Source of the DNA: a virus
IMG/VR virus record: IMGVR_UViG_3300047089_000307
Location: 62,001-126,000 of that record
Strand: one strand, 5' to 3'
Length of the DNA stretch: 64,000 bases
Position 1 is the stretch's first letter. Every line of letters begins with the position of its first letter. This document shows positions 21,939-29,070 of this stretch, piece by piece. A program made the position numbers and the translations under genes. The notes under the pieces are model-generated. The model was not told the origin of the DNA. It worked only from the letters and a program-made list of their open reading frames with translations, and did no database searches.

Positions 21939-22981
21939 TGGGTGACCTCCCCGGGCGGGACGCACGCGAGCATGCCCTTGAGGGTCGCGAAGACCCGGGC
22001 CTCGGGGTACATGAGGCCGAGCAGCTCCATGATGACGCCCAGCCAGGCGTCTGCGCGCTGGCGGGATTCCGCTATCTCCCGCTCGCGGTCCCCGGCCCCC
22101 TCGGCGGACAGCTCCGGGACCGCGGGCTCATACGGCGAGAGCTGCTGCCACGAGCCGTAGTACGGTCCCGGGACCGGGTCCGGGGTGGCGGCGACGTCGA
22201 TGGTGAACGCCGGCACCAGGGCGATGATCCGGCCCTTCTGCGCGCGGAATCCCTTGGAGCCGATCACCACCCGGCCGGTGCCCTCCATGATGCCGAACAC
22301 CGGGAGCTTGTCGTGCCAGGTCTGGTCGGCCATCTTCCAGTAGCCCCAGAAGCCGCAGCCGCACGAGCCCTTGCGCACGGGGTCGTACTCGACCGGCGGC
22401 TCGTGATCCTGGAAGTTCTTGCACCGGGCCTCCACGATGCCAGGCGGCCAGGCGAACCCGGTGACGCCGGTCAGCAGCGGGGGCTCGCTGCCCGGATGCC
22501 ACAGGGCCTCGGTGCAGGGCCGCTGGTCGGTGGCCATGATGGTGTGCAGCAGGGAGTCGAACGGCAGCTTCCACTGCCTCAGCCCGTGCACGCTGCCGAT
22601 GGCGAGCTCGTAATCGTCGCTGCCCTTGGCCCTGGCCCCGTCGAACCCCGTGACGCCGCCGTTCCCCAGCCGGGAGCCCTGCGCGGGGAAGCCGAAGAGG
22701 CTCGCGAGCGACGCTGAGGACGCGGTCGTCCCGGAGAAGGTCCCGCTGGCCTTCCTGATCGTGATGCTCACGCACTCCGTGCACAGGCAGTGCCCCGGCC
22801 CCGGGGTCGTGCCGCATGAGCCTGTGCACGTGCAGGCCGGGTTCTTCCGGCCGGGACAGGCAGCCTGGGTCATGCCCGTCTTTCCCTTTCTCGGCGTGCG
22901 CGTCACCCAGTGCAGGGCCGTCCCCCAGACGAGGATGAAGACCGCGAACTGGATGATGCGCATGATGGTCGTCACTGTCAC
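21935..22981 (-). CDS. Cys-rich protein with optional N-terminal membrane anchor
   Basis: 348 aa from GTG 22981, which has GGAGGAAG upstream and a GTGA overlap. That form begins with a membrane helix (I-I-Q-F-A-V-F-I-L-V-W-G). An internal ATG at 22873 has its own GAAAGGGAAAG site and gives a 312-aa soluble form starting MTQAACPGRKNPAC. The next 30 residues hold eight Cys (T-C-T-G-S-C, H-C-L-C-T-E-C). Later G-S-C-G-C-G-F-W-G-Y-W and a helical tail follow. Two protein forms from two starts are plausible. Unknown function. Confidence 0.7.
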   Translation of the reverse strand: MTVTTIMRIIQFAVFILVWGTALHWVTRTPRKGKTGMTQAACPGRKNPACTCTGSCGTTPGPGHCLCTECVSITIRKASGTFSGTTASSASLASLFGFPAQGSRLGNGGVTGFDGARAKGSDDYELAIGSVHGLRQWKLPFDSLLHTIMATDQRPCTEALWHPGSEPPLLTGVTGFAWPPGIVEARCKNFQDHEPPVEYDPVRKGSCGCGFWGYWKMADQTWHDKLPVFGIMEGTGRVVIGSKGFRAQKGRIIALVPAFTIDVAATPDPVPGPYYGSWQQLSPYEPAVPELSAEGAGDREREIAESRQRADAWLGVIMELLGLMYPEARVFATLKGMLACVPPGEVTQ

Positions 22982-23112
22982 GCCGGAACTTCCTCCGGCA
23001 CCCGCACTGGCTCAATGACAGGCTCTGGCGTGATCTCAGGTACCGGCTCGGTGGCCGGCATCGGCTCCAGGATGCGCCGCTTCAGTGGCTCGTCAGTCCC
23101 GATGTCTCCCAT
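22978..23112 (-). CDS. 44-aa Pro/Glu-rich protein
   Basis: MGDIGTDEPLKRRILEPMPA followed by alternating Pro/Glu/Val. ATG 23112 follows AGGAAAGGAGG; an in-frame ATG at 23139 is a weaker alternative. Its stop couples to the membrane-anchored start of the next gene. Confidence 0.6.
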   Translation of the reverse strand: MGDIGTDEPLKRRILEPMPATEPVPEITPEPVIEPVRVPEEVPA

Positions 23113-23135
23113 GCTCTCTTCCTCCTTTCCTGTCA

Positions 23136-23183
23136 TCATGCCGCCCGGGGCGGCTGGCGGAGCAGCAGGACGACGTCAGCCAT
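23136..23183 (-). CDS. Possible 15-aa coupling mini-ORF
   Basis: MADVVLLLRQPPRAA. Starts within the previous stop (ATGGCTGA) and ends at an ATGA. It fills the gap between coupled genes. Confidence 0.3.
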   Translation of the reverse strand: MADVVLLLRQPPRAA

Positions 23184-23340
23184 CATTGTGAAAGAGGTAC
23201 AGCACTGACGTGCACCCCATGCAGATATGGCTGAACTCGCCCGGCTTCAGGCTCGCGGCAGGCTCGGACCCGATCGCGCCGTGGCGGCGGTGCCACCACA
23301 GCCACAGGCGCTCGCTCAGCCGCCGCCAGCGCTCAGCCAT
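23176..23340 (-). CDS. 54-aa Trp/Arg-rich protein
   Basis: Starts MAERWRRLSERLWLWWHRRH and later has H-I-C-M-G-C. ATG 23340 overlaps the preceding gene by 8 bases. The basic amphipathic start may bind a membrane or nucleic acid; C-x2-C may bind metal. Confidence 0.6.
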   Translation of the reverse strand: MAERWRRLSERLWLWWHRRHGAIGSEPAASLKPGEFSHICMGCTSVLYLFHNDG

Positions 23341-23488
23341 CGGCTGCCGGGTCCTCCTCGTCCGTCACTGACGTGCGCGAGTGCGGGTCCGGGACGATGC
23401 GACCGTGCTTGAGGATGTGCCTGGCCCAGCGGTCGTGCCGCACCAGCTGGCCGCAGTCGGAGCAGATATGGCTGCGCACCCCTGTCAC
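23333..23488 (-). CDS. 51-aa C2H2-like zinc protein
   Basis: GTG 23488. H-I-C-S-D-C-G-Q-L then H-D-R-W-A-R-H-I-L-K-H gives a CC/HH ligand set in a single small finger. First gene of the leftward operon. Upstream is the TTAGAGTATCAC element. Confidence 0.65.
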   Translation of the reverse strand: MTGVRSHICSDCGQLVRHDRWARHILKHGRIVPDPHSRTSVTDEEDPAADG

Positions 23489-23514
23489 CTGCCCTTCCGT
23501 GCCTCGGATGTACT

Positions 23515-23535
23515 AGTCTCTTAGAGTATCACATT
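23515..23535. promoter_or_regulatory. TTAGAGTAT promoter/operator element
   Basis: CTCTTAGAGTATCAC at 23518-23532, between a leftward operon and the rightward operon starting at 23601. The same core occurs at 33644, 49477, 53585 and 57114. Confidence 0.55.
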
Positions 23536-23600
23536 CGCCGGGAAAGCCGCCTGGCCTGCTAGTAGCATAGACTCCTGGAGACTCTTACACAGTCCGGGAG

Positions 23601-23792
23601 ATGCTGATGATCTGTCCCGCGTGCCGGGAGCGCAAGCACGGTGACTGCCCCGAGCTGGCTCGCCAGAAGGCCCTGAACGGCATTGCCGTCCTGGGGTCAC
23701 AGTGGTGCGAGTGCCAGCACAAGGGCGCTGACCTCCAGTCGCCATCCATGCTCCAGCCGGTGTCCTCCAGCGATGATGAGGGCGGGGCGTGA
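23601..23792 (+). CDS. Small zinc-ribbon protein
   Basis: 63 aa. I-C-P-A-C-R-E-R-K-H-G-D-C and W-C-E-C-Q-H, a CxxC plus CxC metal-binding layout, with a disordered Ser/Asp tail. First gene of a rightward operon after the 23.5-kb promoter region; GGGAG just before ATG. Confidence 0.7.
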   Translation: MLMICPACRERKHGDCPELARQKALNGIAVLGSQWCECQHKGADLQSPSMLQPVSSSDDEGGA

Positions 23793-24121
23793 GCGGCGAG
23801 CCCAGGCCGCGCCTGTCGGTGACGGTCACGCCCGGCAGCCGCCTGGAGGACCTGATGGCGCGCTACGACATGCTGAAGGCCGAGTACGAGGAGGCCAAGG
23901 CGAGGTGGGAGGAGCTGACGGGCGCGATCAAGGCCGAGGGGACCGCCGCGAGCCCTGGCGTCACGGCGATGACGCTGGCGGGCCCCCCGGGAATGCCGGC
24001 GCTCAGCCTCACGTACGTCGAGTCCTGGCGGCTGGACAGCAAGCGGCTCAAGGAAGAGGACCCGCGCAAGTACGTGCAGTACGCGAAGAAGAGCGCGCAC
24101 TGGGAGCTGCGCGCACTATGA
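23789..24121 (+). CDS. Coiled-coil protein of actinophage type
   Basis: 110 aa from GTG 23789. A long helix M-A-R-Y-D-M-L-K-A-E-Y-E-E-A-K-A-R-W-E-E-L, then a beta segment and Y-A-K-K-S-A-H-W-E-L. Similar small proteins recur in actinophage early regions. Function unknown. Confidence 0.7.
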   Translation: MSGEPRPRLSVTVTPGSRLEDLMARYDMLKAEYEEAKARWEELTGAIKAEGTAASPGVTAMTLAGPPGMPALSLTYVESWRLDSKRLKEEDPRKYVQYAKKSAHWELRAL

Positions 24122-24148
24122 AGGACCTCACCGGTCAGGGACCCAGTC

Positions 24149-24448
24149 GTGGGTAACCGGGCGAAGGACGACCTGGAGCCGTGCGGGACCCCGGCCGCGT
24201 ACAAGCGCCATCAGCGGCACGGTGAGGACGTGACCCTGTGCCCGCCCTGCCGCCAGGCCGAGAGCGTGCGCTGCAAGGGGAACGGCTCCGCGCAGCGACG
24301 GCAGGAGCGCATGGGCCCCGTCTGGCGGGAGCGCTACGCGGCCGGCCGCGCCGCCGGGCTGTCCAGCCGGGACGCGCACTCGTACTCGCGCAATAGCGCC
24401 TGGAGCGACCCTCAGGAGTGGAAGGACAGCCGCGATGACGCCCGGTGA
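24149..24448 (+). CDS. Small CxxC protein of actinophage type
   Basis: 99 aa from GTG 24149. P-C-G-T-P-A-A-Y-K-R-H-Q-R-H-G-E, then L-C-P-P-C-R-Q-A-E. A C/C-x2-C set with adjoining His and many basic residues suggests nucleic-acid binding. The pattern is widespread in actinophages. Confidence 0.75.
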   Translation: MGNRAKDDLEPCGTPAAYKRHQRHGEDVTLCPPCRQAESVRCKGNGSAQRRQERMGPVWRERYAAGRAAGLSSRDAHSYSRNSAWSDPQEWKDSRDDAR

Positions 24449-24770
24449 GCTGGCTGCCGTGAAGGCAGTTGACGAGTGGATCGACGCCGGCGCCTCCGCG
24501 GAGTACCAGGCGCAGCCGCTGGCCCTGCAATGGCTGCGGGTCGGCAAGCTGGCGGAAGAGGAAGGCGAGTCCATCGCGGAGCTGATCTCCGCCACCGGGG
24601 GGAATCCCCGCAAGCCGCATGACCCCGCGGCGCTGGACCGGCTGCTGAAGGAGCTGGCCGACCGGGCGTGGACTGCCATCCTGGCCATTCAGCACTGCAC
24701 GAAGGACACCGCGCGCACGGACGAGGTGCTGGGCGAGGTCCTGGCCAAGATCCGGTCCCGGGTGCCGTGA
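24435..24770 (+). CDS. MazG-like nucleotide pyrophosphohydrolase family protein
   Basis: 111 aa. A four-helix pattern with R-V-G-K-L-A-E-E-E-G-E-S-I-A-E-L (E-E-x-x-E), N-P-R-K and L-L-K-E-L-A-D-R-A-W-T-A-I. These acidic helices bind Mg and NTPs in MazG-like enzymes, which hydrolyse nucleoside triphosphates. A phage copy may tune dNTP or alarmone levels. Confidence 0.7.
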   Translation: MTPGELAAVKAVDEWIDAGASAEYQAQPLALQWLRVGKLAEEEGESIAELISATGGNPRKPHDPAALDRLLKELADRAWTAILAIQHCTKDTARTDEVLGEVLAKIRSRVP

Positions 24771-25012
24771 CGTCGCCGCCGCCGATGCCCCCGAAGTCCA
24801 GCGACGCCTACCTGTGGTGGTCGCTGGGGTCCCTTGACGAGGCCCGGTCCCGGGATGAGTCCCTGTCCCCGCAGGCGAGGGAGCTTCGCGAGGTCCTGGA
24901 GGCACTGGCCCGCGGCCGGCACGGAAGGCAGCCCGTCCTGGCCCGGGACCTCGTTATCACGCTGGCCAACATGTACGCCCCCGATGCCCTGCGGCGCAGG
25001 CACCGGTCATGA
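24767..25012 (+). CDS. Hypothetical helical protein
   Basis: 81 aa from GTG 24767 (GTGA overlap). A Pro-rich start, then helices L-S-P-Q-A-R-E-L-R-E-V-L-E-A-L and A-R-D-L-V-I-T-L-A-N-M-Y. Function unknown. Confidence 0.6.
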   Translation: MTSPPPMPPKSSDAYLWWSLGSLDEARSRDESLSPQARELREVLEALARGRHGRQPVLARDLVITLANMYAPDALRRRHRS

Positions 25013-25032
25013 CCCTCCTGAAAGGAACGACC

Positions 25033-25323
25033 ATGCAGGTGATGATGCCTGTCGGCTGGCGCAAGTCCAGTCACAGCAACCCGAACGGAGCGTGCGTGGA
25101 AGCCGCCAGCTGGCGTAAGTCCGCCAGGTCCAACAGCCAGGGAGCGTGCGTGGAGGCGGCAGCCTACCGCAAGAGCACGCACAGCAATTCGAGTGGCCGC
25201 GGAGAGGCCGGGGGCTGCCCTGGCATCGTCGGCGTCCGGGACAGCAAGCCTGGTGCGGCCAGCCTGGTGCTGGAATTCAGCCCCGGTGCCTGGGCCGCGT
25301 TCACGACCAGGCTGAAGGGATAA
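25033..25323 (+). CDS. DUF397-type protein with three tandem N-terminal repeats
   Basis: 96 aa from ATG 25033, chosen because AAAGGA lies six bases upstream; ATG 25009 in an ATGA overlap is an alternative. The DUF397 start motif W-R-K-S-S-H-S-N-x-N-G-A-C-V-E-A-A occurs three times in tandem, then V-G-V-R-D-S-K and W-A-A-F. DUF397 proteins are an actinobacterial family usually paired with XRE regulators. Repeat expansion in a phage is unusual. Confidence 0.82.
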   Translation: MQVMMPVGWRKSSHSNPNGACVEAASWRKSARSNSQGACVEAAAYRKSTHSNSSGRGEAGGCPGIVGVRDSKPGAASLVLEFSPGAWAAFTTRLKG

Positions 25324-25327
25324 TGCC

Positions 25328-25546
25328 ATGCTGAGCGTTGCCTGCGATGAGTGCGGCCACCTGATTACCGGCGTAGTTCACGCGCGGGGCACCATGCGCG
25401 TCCGGGACGGCGAGCTGCGCCTTGCCTCGGCTACGATGCACTACCACTGGCCGTGCCTGCTGGCCTGGGGCACCCGGACAGCGGTCCAGGAGAAGATCAC
25501 GGTTCCCATGTCCGCTGCCCGCTTACCTGGCAGGAGCTGCTCATGA
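25328..25546 (+). CDS. Small CxxC protein
   Basis: 72 aa. C-D-E-C-G-H at the N-terminus and H-Y-H-W-P-C in the middle could bind zinc. Overlaps the nuclease gene by 4 bases. Confidence 0.65.
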   Translation: MLSVACDECGHLITGVVHARGTMRVRDGELRLASATMHYHWPCLLAWGTRTAVQEKITVPMSAARLPGRSCS

Positions 25547-26358
25547 CGATCACCCCCGCCGAGTTCATGTCCGCCGCCCCCCGGGGGATGGAGGGAAACT
25601 CGGAATGGAGCAGCCGTTACGCCCGGGAGCTGCGGGGGGTCATCACCCGGCAGGCAACGCTGGCGCCCCGGTCCCAGCAGGTGCACCTCGGTCCCTCCGA
25701 GATCGGGGTCGAGTGCGATAAGCAGGTAGTCGGCAAGCTGGCGGGCATCACGCCGACCAACCACGTCAATGACCCGTGGCCATCGATCGTCGGCACGGCA
25801 GTGCACGCCTGGCTAGCTGCCGCCTTCCACGATGAGAACGTTCGTGAGCACGTCATCCGCTGGGCGGCGGAAGTCAAGGTCACTCCCCATCCGGACCACC
25901 CCGGGACTGCCGACTTGTACGACGCCTGGGAGCAGGCCGTCGTTGACCACAAGGTGCTCGGCGCAACGTCGCTGGCCAAGGTCAAGTCGCCGGCCGGGCC
26001 GTCGAGGAAGTACCGGGTCCAGCTGATCTTGTACGGTGCCGGGTTCCGTGCGCTCGGACTGCCCGTGCGGCGCGTGGTCCTGGCAGCGTATCCCCGGACG
26101 GCATCGACCCTGGACGGGATGTACGTCTGGGATCACGTGCTCACGCCCGAGGACGACGCGCTGGTAGTCAGCGTGCTGGAGCGCACGGCGACGCGAAAGC
26201 TAGTCGCGGCCGAGGTGATGGCCGGGCGGATGAGCCTGAATCAGGTTCCCATGACGCCTGACGACACAGAATGCTATTTCTGCTTCCTGTACCGGCCGCA
26301 GAGCTCCTACGATGGCGGCCCCGGCTGCCCGGGAACGATCACGAGAGGGCGAGGCTGA
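25543..26358 (+). CDS. Cas4/RecB-like PD-(D/E)XK nuclease
   Basis: 271 aa from ATG 25543 (ATGA overlap). L-G-P-S-E-I-G-V-E-C with the first Cys, V-G-T-A-V-H-A-W-L, G-T-A-D-L-Y-D, V-V-D-H-K-V-L-G (the D-x-K core) and K-Y-R-V-Q-L-I-L-Y-G (the Q-x3-Y motif), then C-Y-F-C and G-C-P-G near the end. Three or four Cys could carry an Fe-S cluster as in Cas4/AddB-type exonucleases. Likely acts in phage recombination or end processing. Confidence 0.85.
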   Translation: MTITPAEFMSAAPRGMEGNSEWSSRYARELRGVITRQATLAPRSQQVHLGPSEIGVECDKQVVGKLAGITPTNHVNDPWPSIVGTAVHAWLAAAFHDENVREHVIRWAAEVKVTPHPDHPGTADLYDAWEQAVVDHKVLGATSLAKVKSPAGPSRKYRVQLILYGAGFRALGLPVRRVVLAAYPRTASTLDGMYVWDHVLTPEDDALVVSVLERTATRKLVAAEVMAGRMSLNQVPMTPDDTECYFCFLYRPQSSYDGGPGCPGTITRGRG

Positions 26359-26540
26359 CCGGGACCTGCGCGAAGATCCGCTACCGCACGCTGCTGGACG
26401 CCCGGATAGCCCTGGCCCTCATGCCGGACGTGCGCGGGAACGGTACCGGGAAGCCCGGCTTGCAGCAGCGCGCTTACCGCTGCCCCGCATGCCGCGGGTA
26501 CCACCTGACCTCGCTGCCGAAGCGCGGGAAGCGCCGGTAA
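26355..26540 (+). CDS. Small basic CxxC protein, probable CTG start
   Basis: 61 aa if started at CTG 26355, whose CTGA overlaps the nuclease stop and which follows GAGAGGGCGAGG. K-I-R-Y-R-T-L-L-D-A-R-I-A-L-A-L, Y-R-C-P-A-C-R-G-Y-H-L-T-S is a pattern known from small actinophage proteins, and it begins only after 26355. ATG 26271 in the same frame would add 28 residues fully inside the nuclease gene. Confidence 0.65.
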   Translation: MTGTCAKIRYRTLLDARIALALMPDVRGNGTGKPGLQQRAYRCPACRGYHLTSLPKRGKRR

Positions 26541-26786
26541 CTTCCCGCTCCCATGCTCTCTCCCTGGTTACTGACCGTGAATGGCCTTGCGTGGCGCTGT
26601 CCGGCCCGCTGTGGCCATGAAGTCCTTGAGGTATGTAACCGTATCACCCGGTCTGAGTTCGGCCGCTCCGCGCTGCCCCGCGGATTTTCGCAGGTCAGGC
26701 ATGCCCCGGAAAACTGGCGTGCTGGCCAGCTGAATTCCCCGGCACGCGGCGGGCAGCCTCACTGCTGAGCGCCTCATCATGGGAGC
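26541..26786. other. 246-base region without a clear gene
   Basis: Three weak small frames exist: rightward 26553-26768 (71 aa with R-C-P-A-R-C), rightward 26617-26733 (38 aa), and a leftward 44-aa frame beginning MPDLRKSAGQ and containing P-G-D-T-V-T-Y-L. None has a good ribosome site, so I cannot choose among them. Confidence 0.4.
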
Positions 26787-27107
26787 ATGAACGACGAGAC
26801 GCTCCGGCGGCTGCTCCACGAGATGGAGTACCGCCTTACCGGGAAAATAGGAGAGATCATGGCATCGCAGGATGACATCAACGCAGCGGTAGCGCAGATC
26901 CAGGCCACCATGGCCGACGTCAGCGCTCAGGTGACCCAGCTCGGCGCGGACGCGCAGGCGATCAAGGACGCCATCGCCGCTCTGCCCGCCGGCGTCGACA
27001 CCACGGCGCTGAACGATGCCGTGACGCGGCTCGCGGGCACGCAGGCCGCCCTCGACACGGCAGTCAGCACCGTGACCGCGGCCGTGCCGCCCGCGCCTGC
27101 GGCCTGA
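26787..27107 (+). CDS. Coiled-coil protein (tail/baseplate-type repeat)
   Basis: 106 aa. A helical N-terminus, then the second half M-A-S-Q-D-D-I-N-A-A-V-A-Q-I-Q-A-T and P-A-G-V-D-T-T-A-L-N-D-A-V, a repeat style common in small coiled-coil proteins of actinophages. Trimeric coiled coil likely. Role unknown. Confidence 0.7.
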   Translation: MNDETLRRLLHEMEYRLTGKIGEIMASQDDINAAVAQIQATMADVSAQVTQLGADAQAIKDAIAALPAGVDTTALNDAVTRLAGTQAALDTAVSTVTAAVPPAPAA

Positions 27108-27119
27108 TCCGGCCATTCC

Positions 27120-27170
27120 GGGCCTTCGCGTGCACGTGCACGAGCTATCATGACAGCTCGGGGAACGTCA
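27120..27170 (+). promoter_or_regulatory. Putative promoter for the second DUF397-like gene
   Basis: GAGCTATCATGACAGCTC at 27141-27158 contains TATCAT inside an inverted repeat (GAGCT/AGCTC), 31 bases before ATG 27188. It could be a promoter with an overlapping operator. Confidence 0.45.
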
Positions 27171-27187
27171 GCGAAGGAAGTATCTTC

Positions 27188-27409
27188 ATGGATACATGGC
27201 GCAAGAGCACGTACAGCGCGACAGGCAACTGCGTAGAAGCAGGCACCTGGCGCAAGGCCAGCTACAGCGTGCACAACGGCGGCTGCGTCGGCGCCGGGAC
27301 CGGGCCCGGCGTAGTCGGCGTCCGCGACACCCAGCTCGGCCAGGACAGCCCGGTCCTGGAGGTCAGCCCGGCCGCGTGGGCACGGTTCACCGGCAGCCTG
27401 AAGGGCTAG
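27188..27409 (+). CDS. DUF397-type protein with two tandem N-terminal repeats
   Basis: 73 aa. T-W-R-K-S-T-Y-S-A-T-G-N-C-V-E-A-G, then a second T-W-R-K-A-S-Y-S-x-N-G-G-C-V, then G-V-V-G-V-R-D-T and P-A-A-W-A-R-F. Related to the protein at 25033 but with one repeat fewer; it has its own TATCAT and GAAGGAAG site and is followed by a terminator. Confidence 0.82.
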   Translation: MDTWRKSTYSATGNCVEAGTWRKASYSVHNGGCVGAGTGPGVVGVRDTQLGQDSPVLEVSPAAWARFTGSLKG

Positions 27410-27431
27410 GCCCGCCCGGGACAAGGGGACA

Positions 27432-27455
27432 GCCCCGGCCATGAGACCGGGGCTG
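27432..27455. terminator. Hairpin between convergent genes
   Basis: AGCCCCGG with its complement around an 8-base loop, between rightward 27409 and leftward 27474. No T-run. Confidence 0.65.
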
Positions 27456-27473
27456 CCTGGTCGTAGCTCTTCA

Positions 27474-27611
27474 TCAGTGCGGGGTCTTCTCGTCGCGGCG
27501 CTGCGTGCGCGCCGGGTTGTTACGGGTCCTGCGGTGCTGGGCGGCGTACTTCGCGCACTTGTCCTTGTTCCGCCCGATCTTGCGGCCCTTGCTGGTCTTG
27601 CTTGCTGCCAT
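27474..27611 (-). CDS. 45-aa highly basic protein of actinophage type
   Basis: MAASKTSKGRKIGRNKDKCA, then Y-A-A-Q-H-R-R-T-R-N-N-P. This Lys/Arg-rich pattern with a single Cys is common in actinophages, where a nucleic-acid-binding role is assumed but not shown. Confidence 0.75.
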   Translation of the reverse strand: MAASKTSKGRKIGRNKDKCAKYAAQHRRTRNNPARTQRRDEKTPH

Positions 27612-27694
27612 GGGGTGATCTCACCCCCTCTCATGCTCGCCTTACGGCCTGGGCATGAGATGCTGCTCGCTCCTCACGGGCGGGCTCCTTTCCG

Positions 27695-27877
27695 TTAGCG
27701 CCGGGGCAGCAGGACGCGCTGCGCCACGGCGTCAGGGTAGCTGCGCCGGATGCGCGGCTTACCGCGCTCGGCCTGGCTCCACGTTACCGAGACATTCCCG
27801 TCGCGCACGAGGCTGACGGTCCCGGTGGTCTCCTTGCTGAACAGCAGGCTCACCTGCTGCCCCGCCTTGAGCGTCAT
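27695..27877 (-). CDS. Small beta-rich protein
   Basis: 60 aa from ATG 27877 (GGGAAGGA upstream). L-K-A-G-Q-Q-V-S-L-L-F, T-G-T-V-S-L-V-R-D-G-N-V-S-V-T-W suggests a small SH3-like barrel; the end is basic. Function unknown. Confidence 0.65.
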   Translation of the reverse strand: MTLKAGQQVSLLFSKETTGTVSLVRDGNVSVTWSQAERGKPRIRRSYPDAVAQRVLLPRR

Positions 27878-28065
27878 GATGTTCCTTCCCGGTCTTCGCG
27901 GGCGTCGGCGTGCCCGTGGTCGTAACCCCGGTAATAGGCATCTTCCAGGCTCGTGCGCAGCAGCAGCTTCTTCCACGGTGACCACGGCCGCAGTCCTTTC
28001 GCCACGTGGTCCAGCCATTCCCGGACAGCACTGCCCCGGTCTGCGTGGCCGCCTTCGTCCTTCAC
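27874..28065 (-). CDS. Hypothetical small protein
   Basis: 63 aa from GTG 28065. W-L-D-H-V-A-K-G-L-R-P-W-S-P-W-K-K-L and D-A-Y-Y-R-G-Y-D-H-G-H-A-D-A, with an acidic tail. ATGA overlap with the next gene. Function unknown. Confidence 0.6.
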   Translation of the reverse strand: MKDEGGHADRGSAVREWLDHVAKGLRPWSPWKKLLLRTSLEDAYYRGYDHGHADAREDREGTS

Positions 28066-28074
28066 CGCGGTCTC

Positions 28075-28227
28075 CTACTTCGTGTTGCTGCCCGGCCGGT
28101 GCATGCGCATCTGGCCGCCGCCCTCCTGCTTACCGGGATTGGCCCTGGTGTCCGGGCCGTGCTCGTCAAACTTCGCCTGGCGCCGCTGGAGCCTCTTCAG
28201 CTGCTTGCGGCGCTTGATCCCGCCCAG
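28075..28227 (-). CDS. 50-aa basic protein with probable CTG start
   Basis: CTG 28227 is placed 7 bases after GGAGGAGGT, a nearly ideal ribosome site. An in-frame stop lies just upstream and no ATG, GTG or TTG fits. The product is K/R-rich (G-G-I-K-R-R-K-Q-L-K-R-L-Q-R-R-Q) and ends R-P-G-S-N-T-K. Probably binds nucleic acid. Confidence 0.6.
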   Translation of the reverse strand: MGGIKRRKQLKRLQRRQAKFDEHGPDTRANPGKQEGGGQMRMHRPGSNTK

Positions 28228-28690
28228 TTTCGCTACCTCCTCCCGCGCTTTCCGCTACGGGGCCGTAGATGGCCCCGAGCCACCGGCTGACGGCGACCTG
28301 GTGACCCTCGCCCAGGGCATGGCGCCGGGCATCCTGGCACAGCGTGAGCCAGTCGCTCGACCAGCCCATGAGGTCCGGTGACGGCAGCTCACCGCACTCC
28401 CGGCAGGCCACCCGGACGCCAGTGGCTGTATGCCGCAGCGTGGCGCCATCCTGGTATGGCTCACCCCGCTCGCGAATCTCCGTGGCGAGGTCCCCGAACG
28501 GGGAGTCGTCCCGGTCATCACCGTTCGGTTGCGTTGGGTTTGCGGCGGCAGCCATGGCGCCGAGCGCGCCGAGGATGAGGCGGGCGGCCTGCTGGTCGCT
28601 GACGCGCGTCCAGCCGTGGCCGCGCAGGCGGTGCTCATGGTCGTAGCGCTGGGCGGCGTTGATGAGCCTGCCTAGTTCCTCCTCGGTCAC
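28166..28690 (-). CDS. Hypothetical protein with CxxC
   Basis: 174 aa from GTG 28690 (GTGA overlap). E-E-E-L-G-R-L-I-N-A-A-Q-R-Y-D-H-E-H, then R-V-A-C-R-E-C-G-E-L and C-Q-D-A-R-R-H-A-L. The C-terminus is disordered Ala/Pro/Glu and overlaps the start of the next gene by 62 bases. Function unknown. Confidence 0.65.
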   Translation of the reverse strand: MTEEELGRLINAAQRYDHEHRLRGHGWTRVSDQQAARLILGALGAMAAAANPTQPNGDDRDDSPFGDLATEIRERGEPYQDGATLRHTATGVRVACRECGELPSPDLMGWSSDWLTLCQDARRHALGEGHQVAVSRWLGAIYGPVAESAGGGSETGRDQAPQAAEEAPAAPGEV

Positions 28691-28929
28691 CCGCCCTGCC
28701 TTACCTCGGTCATCTTGGCTTCGATTGCTGTCATGCACTCCTCGCCGAGCGTGTCCTCGGTGCTGCTGGCAACGGCCCAGATCCAGCGCTCCAGGACGTT
28801 ACTGAACGTCTCGGGCGCTTTGAACCAGACGTTCTTCCCGTAGACCGCCTCCATGTACCGGCGTGCCTGCTCACGAGCCTTATCCACCTGGCTGCTCCTC
28901 TTGCTCACTGTCTTCCGCGTGCTCAGCAT
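28687..28929 (-). CDS. Hypothetical helical protein
   Basis: 80 aa from ATG 28929 with GGAGGGA upstream. A basic N-terminus, then Y-M-E-A-V-Y-G-K-N-V-W-F-K and a helical C-terminus. First gene of the leftward operon under the TATACT promoter at 28951. Confidence 0.6.
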   Translation of the reverse strand: MLSTRKTVSKRSSQVDKAREQARRYMEAVYGKNVWFKAPETFSNVLERWIWAVASSTEDTLGEECMTAIEAKMTEVRQGG

Positions 28930-29070
28930 TCCCTCCTCTGGGTCTGTTGCAGTATATCACTTGTTTTCCTTCCCCCGTCCTGACGGCAGGAGTAGCGTAC
29001 GTACTCCGGGCACGCCGGGAGGCGCCCCGTCCCTGACAATGACACTGGCACTGGCAAGGACAAGGCACCC
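28930..29070. promoter_or_regulatory. Divergent promoter region
   Basis: TATACT (28956-28951) faces left, 22 bases before the leftward start. An imperfect palindrome around AGTAGCGTACGTACT (28991-29005) may be an operator or hold the rightward promoter for the SSB-like gene at 29071. Confidence 0.5.
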
